Assembly: GCA_019100305.1 (NCBI GenBank) | Contig: JAHRHW010000068.1 | Coordinates: 1 to 14,071 of the forward strand | Length of the DNA: 14,071 nt | Source: Candidatus Thiodiazotropha taylori | GTDB lineage: Bacteria; Pseudomonadota; Gammaproteobacteria; Chromatiales; Chromatiaceae | Reading direction: 5' to 3' | Shown: positions 8,189 through 14,071 of the stretch, piece by piece | Numbering within the stretch: position 1 is the stretch's first letter | Layout of the letters: each line of letters starts with the position of its first letter | Notes under the pieces: model-generated | Database searches by the model: none | What the model saw: the letters and a program-made list of their open reading frames with translations, nothing else | What the model was told of the DNA's origin: nothing | Program-made: the position numbers and the translations under genes

Positions 8189-9976
8189 TTAGTTGCGGTT
8201 TACGCTACGGATCAGGTCGACAGTCTCACCGATCTGAGCAGGACCGACATCAGCAGCCATGGCTGAGAAGCCGATGGCAGGAACACCAGTCCAGACGCCA
8301 GCGCCGTCAGCGTTGATGCCGCCAGCCGCTTCAGTCAGGGCGGCGATACGTGTGTCGGTGTTGTAGTCGTAAGAAGACATACCGATCATCACCCAACCAG
8401 CCTCGAAACCAGGATCGAGAGTCCAGTTGAATACGTTAGCGGCAGGTGTACCCAGTACGGAAGCACTGGTACCGTCGTTACGCTGAACACTAACCACGTT
8501 TACTTCGCGCTCCAGAGCGATGACGGTAGGTGCGTCGATCGGAACAGGAGAGAAGTCGTCGCTACCAGCAACTACAGCAGCAGTCTGCTCTTCGTAGTCG
8601 TAGTAGGTCAGGCTGACTTCGACATCAGGAGTGCTGCTTGCGAAACCTGCATTGGTACAAATGCTACCAGCACCGTCGTTCGGGTAGTCGTTACCATTGG
8701 TGCCAACGTTAGGAATCGCAACAGTCGCGCCATCGTCAACGCCGTCATTCAGGGTACCGACACAAGCCGCCGCAGTAGCGTCGAGCTGGTTGGTCAGGAT
8801 ACCGCCGTTGTAGACACCATGCTTACGCATTGGGAAGGTCACAACGATGTCAGTACCGCCGTTGATGCCGGCTTCGGTGAAGTATGGAGCAGCAACTGCG
8901 TCAGCACTCAGAGCCACAGCAATCGGGAATGGGTTGGAGCCCATTGGGATTGAAGGGTTAGGAGTGATGTCGTTGACAGAACCAGTATCGTACTCGGTCA
9001 GGCTCATAGCACCAGTGGTCTTAACAGCAGTCGCATCAGCGTTCAGCATGTCAGCCTGCAGAACGTCACCAGATGCCAGAGAAGGCAGCAGGTAGTTAGC
9101 GGCGTCGTTTGAACGATAGTGCTGAGGAACAGTGGCGTAACCATCGATGTGGGTGCCCTGCTCAACGAAAGCAGCACCGTCAGCGGCGTTGATCATGATA
9201 GCGTAAGCATTGATGCCGCCGCGATCAGCTGCAGTGTAGACCAGACCGGCGTTGATGCCGCCAGCTTCGTATGGGTCAGCGACGTTGGCATCAGCTGCGA
9301 TACCTTCAGTAGTCATTGAACCAGGGGTGAAACCGTTGATGCCAGCAGCGCCAGCAGTCCAAGCGTCACTTACAACAGAGCAGTCGGCAGGCATGCCGGT
9401 TGCATCATGCAGAAGACCTGCAGGGATGGAGCGGTCATTGGTAGCAGCGGTGATAGTACCGTCAGCGTTCACTGCACCACCGTCGATTTCAGCAGTCTCA
9501 CCACCGTCGGTCGCAGGACCAGCACCATCAGCGATGGTACCCATCTCGATAACCTCAACATAACCTTCGGTCAGGTCTTCGTCGGTAGTGGCATCGTAGA
9601 TGTTACGGAAATCAGTACCAGCCTGCAGCAGAGCTTTGTCAGGGAAAGTACAAGACTCGTCTTCGGTGATGATGTTGGCAACACCAGAAGCAGCATTCAG
9701 GCGAATGGTTCCGTTCCACACGTCATAAGGAGACATGTAGATGTTGAAGTCGAGCACGTCAGCAGAGATGCGAGACTCACGGAAACGAACCTTAACCGCC
9801 TTGTACAGATTGGTGGTGTTGGTGATATTGATGTTGGTGAGGATATTGTTGTTTACATTGTAGTATGGAAGCAGCGCAACCTGGCCAGTACCGTCAGTAT
9901 TGACGAAAGCCGCATTGACTCCGGCTGTAGCAGTAGCCATCAGCATGGCTGCAGCGATCTTAGATTTTCTCAACAC
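8189..9976 (-). CDS. Secreted surface protein of unknown function, Ala/Gly/Asn/Asp-rich
   Basis: A 595-aa protein from a GTG at 9974-9976, with AGGAG 8 nt upstream (9985-9989). The first 22 residues (MLRKSKIAAAMLMATATAG then VNA) are a Sec signal peptide. The mature N-terminus carries AFVNTDGTGQVALLPYYNVN, then NITNTTN, AVKVRFRESR and DVLDFNIYMSPYDVWNGTIR. I recognise this block from uncharacterised gammaproteobacterial surface proteins, but I know no function for it. The rest is low-charge, acidic and beta-rich, with five GIN motifs (residues 212, 240, 254, 370, 553) and four cysteines (109, 199, 405, 440) that could form two disulfides. There is no lipobox, transmembrane anchor or sorting signal at the C-terminus, which ends RSVNRN. 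Codons such as CGT/CGC, CTG, ATC and AAC dominate by eye, which fits high expression. It stands alone between its own promoter and terminator. It could be a surface-layer-like or matrix protein. Confidence 0.8.
   Translation of the reverse strand: MLRKSKIAAAMLMATATAGVNAAFVNTDGTGQVALLPYYNVNNNILTNINITNTTNLYKAVKVRFRESRISADVLDFNIYMSPYDVWNGTIRLNAASGVANIITEDESCTFPDKALLQAGTDFRNIYDATTDEDLTEGYVEVIEMGTIADGAGPATDGGETAEIDGGAVNADGTITAATNDRSIPAGLLHDATGMPADCSVVSDAWTAGAAGINGFTPGSMTTEGIAADANVADPYEAGGINAGLVYTAADRGGINAYAIMINAADGAAFVEQGTHIDGYATVPQHYRSNDAANYLLPSLASGDVLQADMLNADATAVKTTGAMSLTEYDTGSVNDITPNPSIPMGSNPFPIAVALSADAVAAPYFTEAGINGGTDIVVTFPMRKHGVYNGGILTNQLDATAAACVGTLNDGVDDGATVAIPNVGTNGNDYPNDGAGSICTNAGFASSTPDVEVSLTYYDYEEQTAAVVAGSDDFSPVPIDAPTVIALEREVNVVSVQRNDGTSASVLGTPAANVFNWTLDPGFEAGWVMIGMSSYDYNTDTRIAALTEAAGGINADGAGVWTGVPAIGFSAMAADVGPAQIGETVDLIRSVNRN
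8310..8326. repeat. 17-bp direct repeat, copy 1 (encodes AGGINA)
   Basis: The plus strand here reads gcgttgatgccgccagc, identical to 9249-9265. On the coding strand both encode Ala-Gly-Gly-Ile-Asn-Ala in the surface protein. Degenerate relatives containing ttgatgcc occur near 8858, 9208 and 9333, each at a GIN motif. Confidence 0.7.
9249..9265. repeat. 17-bp direct repeat, copy 2 (encodes AGGINA)
   Basis: This copy is identical to 8310-8326, in the same reading frame of the surface-protein gene and 939 bp away. Identical codons in both copies suggest internal duplication or gene conversion rather than independent origin of the motif. Confidence 0.7.
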
Positions 9977-10073
9977 AGTTGTGTCTCCTATTTTCTTGCG
10001 TGTTAACACTAAAAACTAACTGAGCCTGTTATGCGGCCAGCTATAAGCCATGAGTCCAGGCACTCCGCAGAGG

Positions 10074-10102
10074 ATTATCGACTCAAACCCATGACCTTTC
10101 AA
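10074..10102 (-). promoter_or_regulatory. Sigma-70-type promoter of the surface-protein gene
   Basis: On the minus strand TTGAAA (10097-10102, 5/6 match to TTGACA) is followed after 17 nt by GATAAT (10074-10079, 5/6 match to TATAAT). Transcription should start near 10067, giving a leader of about 90 nt before the GTG at 9976. Among the candidates seen upstream of any gene here, this has the best combined hexamer match and spacing. Confidence 0.65.
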
Positions 10103-10120
10103 GGGAATGATCATTCCTTT
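10101..10120. promoter_or_regulatory. 20-bp palindrome abutting the -35 element (probable operator)
   Basis: The sequence AAGGGAATGATCATTCCTTT is a perfect palindrome over its central 14 bp (GGAATGATCATTCC, 10104-10117). It extends to 20 bp with one mismatched pair. It overlaps the upstream edge of the -35 hexamer by 2 bp, so a dimeric regulator bound here could contact or block RNA polymerase. The regulator family cannot be assigned from the site alone. Confidence 0.6.
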
Positions 10121-10471
10121 GTGAGGAAAGTCTCAGGCCACAAACAACCCATAAGTCCAATCTCACGCCAGAAGTCTACCATAAATCTGCAAGCTAACAA
10201 GCAGAATTGTAGCAAAAAAATGAAAAAATGTTGCATATTTACAAATGATATCGATAACCTGTTGTAAATACAGCAAATATTTATTTCCAATTTTGTCACA
10301 AAAATCGAAACGCTTGCATAGTCCAGGTTGCCCACAAGCATTAATTTTCCTGTTAAGTGCTTGCTTTAATGCAAAATAGTAGACAACTCAAGAATAACCC
10401 ACCATAACATTCTGTAATTATAGGGATTATTTAAAAATGTATCATAAAAACAACAGAAACATTTTTGTTCA

Positions 10472-10882
10472 TCACTTTACCGTGGGAAGAAATCCCCAAA
10501 CTCCGTCCTTATCCCTAAGCCATTGTTCAATAACAACACTTTCGGTACGAGCCGGCGATCGCATCATCGGATGACGAATCTCCATATGAATCTTGATATC
10601 GGCCTGACAGACATCTTCTTTACAATTAACTTTCTGAACCTCGGCAGATTTCCACAAACCCACCCCTTTCACCGTCTTCATGTAGTGGGAATAGGGAGTG
10701 ACCAGCCGATATCCGGCGGAAAGGTAGTCGTAAGCGGACTCCACACGCCCATCAACCAGCAGATCCCATCGCTCCTGGGCGCGTGTGGCGACAATCTCCT
10801 CGTCCTTCTGAGCCTGAATTTCCGGATTGGTGGCGCATGCGCTCATCAACATAACCAGCACAAGCAAAACACTATTTCTCAC
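10472..10882 (-). CDS. Small outer-envelope lipoprotein, possibly NTF2-like
   Basis: A 136-aa protein starting at GTG 10880-10882, with AGGAG exactly 9 nt upstream (10892-10896). It begins MRNSVLLVLVMLMSACATNP, a lipoprotein signal with lipobox LMSAC and lipidated Cys at residue 16. Asn, not Asp, lies near the +2/+3 positions, so Lol sorting to the outer membrane is expected. The mature part (RAQERWDLLVDGRVESAYDY, then LSAGYR, GLWKSAEVQKVNC and QWLRDKDGVWGF) resembles NTF2/SnoaL-like alpha+beta folds, seen in many small lipoproteins. That is a weak, pattern-level assignment. Two further cysteines in the KVNCKEDVCQ segment may form a disulfide. The longer open frame to 11023 overlaps the acyltransferase gene and is not supported. 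The gene lies 98 bp after the acyltransferase stop. Confidence 0.78.
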   Translation of the reverse strand: MRNSVLLVLVMLMSACATNPEIQAQKDEEIVATRAQERWDLLVDGRVESAYDYLSAGYRLVTPYSHYMKTVKGVGLWKSAEVQKVNCKEDVCQADIKIHMEIRHPMMRSPARTESVVIEQWLRDKDGVWGFLPTVK

Positions 10883-10980
10883 AACCACAGGCTCCTGACA
10901 CAACTTTTGTTCGTTAAAAGTGCAAATTCTACGCAATCCACTGACAGCCATCAATTCAAAGATCGATCGTCGCTGGCCGA

Positions 10981-11916
10981 TCAGACCTCTCCCCAGTACA
11001 TGGGCAGGGCCTGCCACTGCCACCAGTTTCCTGGATTTTGCCGAATTCGCTGTTCGATATCACTCACCAGGAGAGCCAACAACTCTTCACTGGATCGACC
11101 TTCCACCTCAACAGGCTTGTGGAAGTTCAACTTAAGCCCGCGACGATGCTCATCCACACTGAATGGCTGAATCAGCGCGCCGACCCGTTTCGCAATCTTT
11201 ATCGGCCCTTCCGGAAAATAACCCTCCTGTCCGAAAAACGGCACCGGAACCAGGCCGGGACTCCCCTTGCCGTAGGGCACATCGAGCAGAATCGCGATCG
11301 GTCGCTGCCTCAGGGCCTCAAGCAAGGGGCGCATATTGGATACGCCCGGGGTAACAAACTCACTGCGATAGCAGTCCCGCAACCGGGAGAGTTTCAGTCT
11401 GCGATACTGGAACTCCGCTTCCGGCAGCCCCCAGGTGTTACTCTCTTCATCATCCCGGGCCAGCGCACTGGTCGGAATGCCATACGCTGCGGTGGTGACG
11501 CCCAGCATCCAGAACCGCCCCAAATGGGCTCCGGCGAAGATGATCGGCCGACCCTCCCGACGATAGGAGAGCACCGATTCAAAATTCTCCACTTCGATGA
11601 AGCGGCCGACCTGTTCAGCACTCATCAGGCCGGGATAGTACCAGGTATCCAGTATTTCACGCTGTTGCATAGCGTAGAAATAGCGGGTCCACTGCTGATA
11701 GGCCTGATCTGCCAGGCCGGGTATCCCCCGTCGCATCTGATGAGCGATCTGAGTGGCCATCTCTTCGTTGCGGCGAAACTCACCCCGGCCATACAGGCTG
11801 GCCAGACGATATGAGACATAGCGGGGCAGACGGGACAGCGCGGGAAACAGCACCCGGTACTTGAACCGGAGATCCCACAGGTTCAATCTCTCAGCCACCT
11901 CATTCAACCTCAACAT
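10981..11916 (-). CDS. LpxL/HtrB-like lysophospholipid/lipid A acyltransferase homologue, catalytic acid missing
   Basis: A 311-aa protein resembling the lipid A acyltransferase family (LpxL/LpxM type), inner-membrane enzymes that move an acyl chain from acyl-ACP to a lipid A precursor. Matching landmarks are IIFAGAHLGRFWMLG (125-139) at the HX4(D/E) site, LLDVPYGKGSPG (210-221), VPFFG (225-229), EGPIKIAKRVGALIQPF (236-252) and NPGNWWQWQ (294-302). The family catalytic motif is H-x4-D/E. Here H131 is present, but the acidic position is Trp136 (codon TGG, 11509-11511). The protein may be inactive, use another residue, or catalyse a different transfer. The ATG at 11914-11916 has a poor ribosome site; a GTG at codon 7 has GAGG upstream and is an alternative. 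It lies 115 bp after the ABC ATPase gene, so the same transcript is possible. Confidence 0.75.
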   Translation of the reverse strand: MLRLNEVAERLNLWDLRFKYRVLFPALSRLPRYVSYRLASLYGRGEFRRNEEMATQIAHQMRRGIPGLADQAYQQWTRYFYAMQQREILDTWYYPGLMSAEQVGRFIEVENFESVLSYRREGRPIIFAGAHLGRFWMLGVTTAAYGIPTSALARDDEESNTWGLPEAEFQYRRLKLSRLRDCYRSEFVTPGVSNMRPLLEALRQRPIAILLDVPYGKGSPGLVPVPFFGQEGYFPEGPIKIAKRVGALIQPFSVDEHRRGLKLNFHKPVEVEGRSSEELLALLVSDIEQRIRQNPGNWWQWQALPMYWGEV

Positions 11917-12031
11917 TCATATCATCAGATGCCATCACAGCATAACCACTCACCAGCCAGGTGAAACGGTAATATTCACACTAGGGCCTGTTAACACTAA
12001 TCCAATTGACCGGTCATGGTGTGATTACGGT

Positions 12032-13228
12032 TCAGGCAATAGGTTCCCACTGGTGGCTCATTTTAACGATTCCTACCTCACTGGACTCATGCCGCACACG
12101 AAATTGACAACAGATCGGACGGGAATCGTAAACATGCAGTCCGCTGCGGTCGATCAGCCAGGCCTCAAGGGCGTAATCCCCGGACATCAGATTGATCGGA
12201 TCAAACACCAGCCTGACCCCGTAGCGCTTACCATCGATCGGGTAGAGACCCAATTGATCGATCAGGGTTGAAACACCGTATACCTGAAGTCCGTCATTAC
12301 GGATCAACACCAATCCGATGTGCACATCATTCGCCGGTCGGGAACCGATATCGGCCTCGACCCGAATCGCAAAATGATCACCGGTTTGATAGAGCGGTAT
12401 GTTTTCCGCTGTGTCGATGCCACCCTCCAATACCACCTCTGCCAGATAGACATCGCCGGCCGCCTCAGCGTCCGGATCGGCACGATCAATGCCGCCCGCT
12501 TTTTGCCGCTGCCTGACGGAGTCCTGGTAGTCGTCCACCACCTTGGCTGACTCACCCATACCCTTCACCACACCGTTCTCCAACCAGACCGCCTGCTCAC
12601 ACAGCTCCTTCACCTGATAGAGATTGTGAGAACAGAATACCAGCGTTCGACCCTGATCCCGAAACTTCATCATTCTGTCCATGCTCTTTTTCTGGAACAG
12701 GGCATCACCCACCGAGAGCGCTTCATCCACAATCAACACATCGGGATCGATCGATGTGATGACGGAAAATGCCAAACGTACGAACATCCCGGACGAATAG
12801 GATTTAACCGGGCGATGGATGGCAACGCCCAATTCCGAAAACTCAATGATCTGCGGCGTTCTTTCGGCGGTCTCCGCCGCAGAGAGCCCTAACAGAGAGC
12901 AGGCCAGTTGAATATTCTCCAGCCCGGAAAACTCCGGATGAAAACCTGAACCCAGTTCAAGGATGGCAGACTTTCTACCTTCGATATGCAGAGTGCCGGT
13001 GGTTGGGGTCAGTGTTCCCGCAAGTAATTTAAGCAGTGTGGATTTTCCCGCCCCGTTATCGCCGATCACCCCGAAGGTGGTGCCCTTGGGAATGGTCAAA
13101 TCGATGGGCGCCAGCGCATCCACCTGATTATGAAACGGCTTACTCAGCAACCACTCCTTGAAGAGATCGATGGGCTTGGCGTACTGTCGGTAGCTCTTCG
13201 ACAGCTGTCGGGCTTCAATCGCGCTCAC
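12032..13228 (-). CDS. wzt: Wzt-type ABC transporter ATPase with C-terminal glycan-binding domain
   Basis: A 398-aa ATPase that powers export of a finished lipid-linked polysaccharide across the inner membrane with the permease encoded just upstream. Walker A is GDNGAGKST (56-64), the ABC signature is YSSGM (144-148), Walker B is DVLIVDEALSVGD (163-175) and the switch histidine is H201 (SHN). LELGSGFHPEFSGLEN (90-105) is typical of the O-antigen/teichoic acid exporter subfamily. Residues about 255-398 form a Wzt_C-like beta domain with GVSTLI, VRLVFDPINLMSGDY, a YDS strand and a terminal SHQWE, which in characterised Wzt proteins binds the chain terminus. The start is GTG at 13226-13228, overlapping the permease stop as GTGA, with AGGA about 8 nt upstream. 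This fits a 1:1 translational coupling. Confidence 0.93.
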   Translation of the reverse strand: MSAIEARQLSKSYRQYAKPIDLFKEWLLSKPFHNQVDALAPIDLTIPKGTTFGVIGDNGAGKSTLLKLLAGTLTPTTGTLHIEGRKSAILELGSGFHPEFSGLENIQLACSLLGLSAAETAERTPQIIEFSELGVAIHRPVKSYSSGMFVRLAFSVITSIDPDVLIVDEALSVGDALFQKKSMDRMMKFRDQGRTLVFCSHNLYQVKELCEQAVWLENGVVKGMGESAKVVDDYQDSVRQRQKAGGIDRADPDAEAAGDVYLAEVVLEGGIDTAENIPLYQTGDHFAIRVEADIGSRPANDVHIGLVLIRNDGLQVYGVSTLIDQLGLYPIDGKRYGVRLVFDPINLMSGDYALEAWLIDRSGLHVYDSRPICCQFRVRHESSEVGIVKMSHQWEPIA

Positions 13229-14016
13229 AGGAAGTCCTTTGCCCGATGTTGCAGGCGGCTGAACAGCGCCCCCGTGAGAATCATTATGATCAGCGCCGAG
13301 AATCCGACGATCAAGAGATTATCCACTGGCCAGGATTGCTCAAGAATCACAGCGCGATAGGCCTCAACCAGCCAGGTCAGGGGGTTACCCTCGATCAACG
13401 GACGAAAACTCTGTGGAATCATCTCGACTGGATAGATGATTGGGGTGGTGAAAAAGAGCGCCATCATGATCATCGGCAACACCTGACCAACATCCTTGAT
13501 GAAGACCGACAGTATTGCCACCAGAGGCGCCAGGGAGAAGGTTAACAACAGCCTGAGGGCGATCAATGCAGGTAGCAGGATCAGGGTTTTACCCGGCGGA
13601 TAGCCCATAACCCAGGCGGCGAACACCAAAATCACCAACCCCAGAACTTCCTGAATCAAAGTACCGAAGGCAGCGATGGCCGGAAATACAATCGCCGGCA
13701 TCTGGGTCTTCAGCAATAGATCACGATTGTTGGAGAGGCTGCTGCTTGCCTGCTGCAAACCATCCTGCAGTGCGCTGAAGGGCATCAACGCAGCAAACAG
13801 ATAGAGTGCAAAATCCCCACTGCCGCCGTCAGGCCGGAAGCTGATTTTCAGAATCCCGGAAAATACAAAACTGTAAACCAACAGCAGAAAAAGGGGTTGC
13901 GCCAGCAGCCACAAGGGCCCCAGCAAAGTGCCTTTTATTCTGAGCAGGGTATCGCGCCGCACCATCAGCATGACGCTCTGGCGATGCCGGTAGAGGTCTC
14001 GATAGATCTTGAACAA
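13225..14016 (-). CDS. wzm: Wzm-type ABC-2 polysaccharide export permease
   Basis: A 263-aa inner-membrane protein with about six helices (approximate spans 32-56, 70-88, 109-137, 143-172, 178-198, 233-252). The N-terminal amphipathic segment with R-D-x-L-L-R-I-K-G-T-LLGPLW (21-36), the NRDLLLKTQMPAIVFP loop (97-112), the FTTPIIYP helix (189-196) and NPLTWLVEAYR (211-221) are hallmarks of the ABC-2 permease of O-antigen, capsule or teichoic acid exporters. It forms the pore with two copies of the Wzt ATPase. It starts at TTG 14014-14016, with GAAGG a few bases upstream; the next Met is 15 codons in and would cut the amphipathic helix. Its promoter must lie mostly beyond the right edge of the window. 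The product overlaps the ATPase gene by 4 bp. Confidence 0.92.
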   Translation of the reverse strand: MFKIYRDLYRHRQSVMLMVRRDTLLRIKGTLLGPLWLLAQPLFLLLVYSFVFSGILKISFRPDGGSGDFALYLFAALMPFSALQDGLQQASSSLSNNRDLLLKTQMPAIVFPAIAAFGTLIQEVLGLVILVFAAWVMGYPPGKTLILLPALIALRLLLTFSLAPLVAILSVFIKDVGQVLPMIMMALFFTTPIIYPVEMIPQSFRPLIEGNPLTWLVEAYRAVILEQSWPVDNLLIVGFSALIIMILTGALFSRLQHRAKDFL

Positions 14017-14071
14017 GCGCCTTCAGTTTCCAGTCTAGAGGGGAAAAGGCGCTATGATACATCAGATACCG

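Larger units (their letters stand above)
9977..10471. other. 495-bp AT-rich non-coding region upstream of the surface-protein gene
   Basis: No credible gene lies between the lipoprotein stop and the surface-protein start. The half nearest the surface gene holds its ribosome site, a predicted leader of about 90 nt, the promoter at 10074-10102 and the palindrome at 10101-10120. The leader contains a perfect GTGTTAACAC palindrome at 10000-10009. The far half (10190-10460) is strongly AT-rich. It has two adjacent A-tracts (within 10213-10229) that may bend the DNA, and an inverted repeat GCATTAA/TTAATGC (10338-10344 with 10366-10372, 21-nt loop). A second, weaker minus-strand promoter-like site, TGCTACAAT (10206-10214), has an extended -10 form. 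I see no clear terminator for the lipoprotein gene. Confidence 0.7.

Noticed and set aside
8310..9265. Repeated ttgatgcc sequences considered as a CRISPR or tandem repeat array
   Set aside because: The copies are in frame in a coding gene, irregularly spaced and degenerate, and encode a recurring protein motif.
10031..10341. Two small frames (plus strand 78 codons, minus strand 76 codons) in the intergenic region
   Set aside because: They cover the promoter and palindrome, lack ribosome sites, and their products look like translated AT-rich non-coding DNA.
10441..10471. AACA-AAAA-TGTT hairpin with T-rich tail as terminator of the lipoprotein gene
   Set aside because: The stem is only four A/T-rich pairs and too weak to call.
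10883..11023. N-terminal extension of the lipoprotein frame
   Set aside because: It overlaps the acyltransferase gene and would bury the lipoprotein signal; an AGGAG with ideal spacing marks the internal GTG start.
11917..12031. Terminator or promoter in the gap between the ATPase and acyltransferase genes
   Set aside because: No hairpin followed by a T run, and no hexamer pair of acceptable quality, could be found, so read-through is left open.
14054..14059. TATCAT on the minus strand as a -10 element for the permease gene
   Set aside because: The matching -35 would fall outside the window, so the promoter cannot be judged.
13829..14062. Minus-strand 77-codon frame overlapping the start of the permease gene
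   Set aside because: It is out of frame with a clear ABC-2 permease over nearly all its length and shows no recognisable protein features.

Overview
This window looks like a chromosomal surface-polysaccharide region of a Gram-negative bacterium, most likely a gammaproteobacterium. The signs are a Wzm/Wzt-type ABC exporter, a lipid A acyltransferase-like protein, a short lipoprotein, a periplasmic parvulin isomerase and coding sequence of moderate GC. The genus cannot be fixed from sequence alone. All ten supported genes lie on the minus strand, so transcription runs from high to low coordinates.

Region A (about 14016 down to 10472) is an export and envelope block. It holds an ABC-2 permease (Wzm type), an ATPase with a C-terminal glycan-binding domain (Wzt type, overlapping the permease by 4 bp), an LpxL/HtrB-like acyltransferase homologue whose catalytic acid is replaced by Trp, and a small lipoprotein.

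Region B (about 10471 down to 8130) starts with a 495-bp AT-rich non-coding stretch. This carries a good sigma-70-type promoter abutted by a 20-bp near-perfect palindrome. It drives a single 595-aa secreted, Ala/Gly/Asn/Asp-rich surface protein of unknown function. The gene ends at a strong UUCG-tetraloop terminator, so it looks like an insulated, well-expressed, single-gene unit.

Region C (7940 down to the left edge) is a tightly packed glycan-assembly operon. In order: a periplasmic PpiC-type isomerase, a 995-aa methyltransferase/coiled-coil/double-glycosyltransferase fusion, a small DUF3144-like protein, a WbbL-like GT2 glycosyltransferase, a SAM methyltransferase with an N-terminal Cys4 motif, a 506-aa Wzx/MATE-fold flippase, and the first 82 codons of a GT4-like glycosyltransferase that runs off the window.

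Together the genes suggest assembly and export of a methylated surface glycan. The window carries components of both export logics, an ABC transporter and a Wzx-like flippase. The surface-protein gene between the two blocks may be unrelated, or may be a partner or acceptor of the glycan; the sequence does not decide. Several gene starts were moved inward from the longest open frame because Shine-Dalgarno sites, signal peptides or promoters support the shorter forms. I saw no tRNA, rRNA, CRISPR array, insertion sequence or phage feature. No clearly new system is demonstrated. The best candidates for novelty are the trifunctional fusion, the acyltransferase without its catalytic acid, and the palindrome-controlled surface protein.
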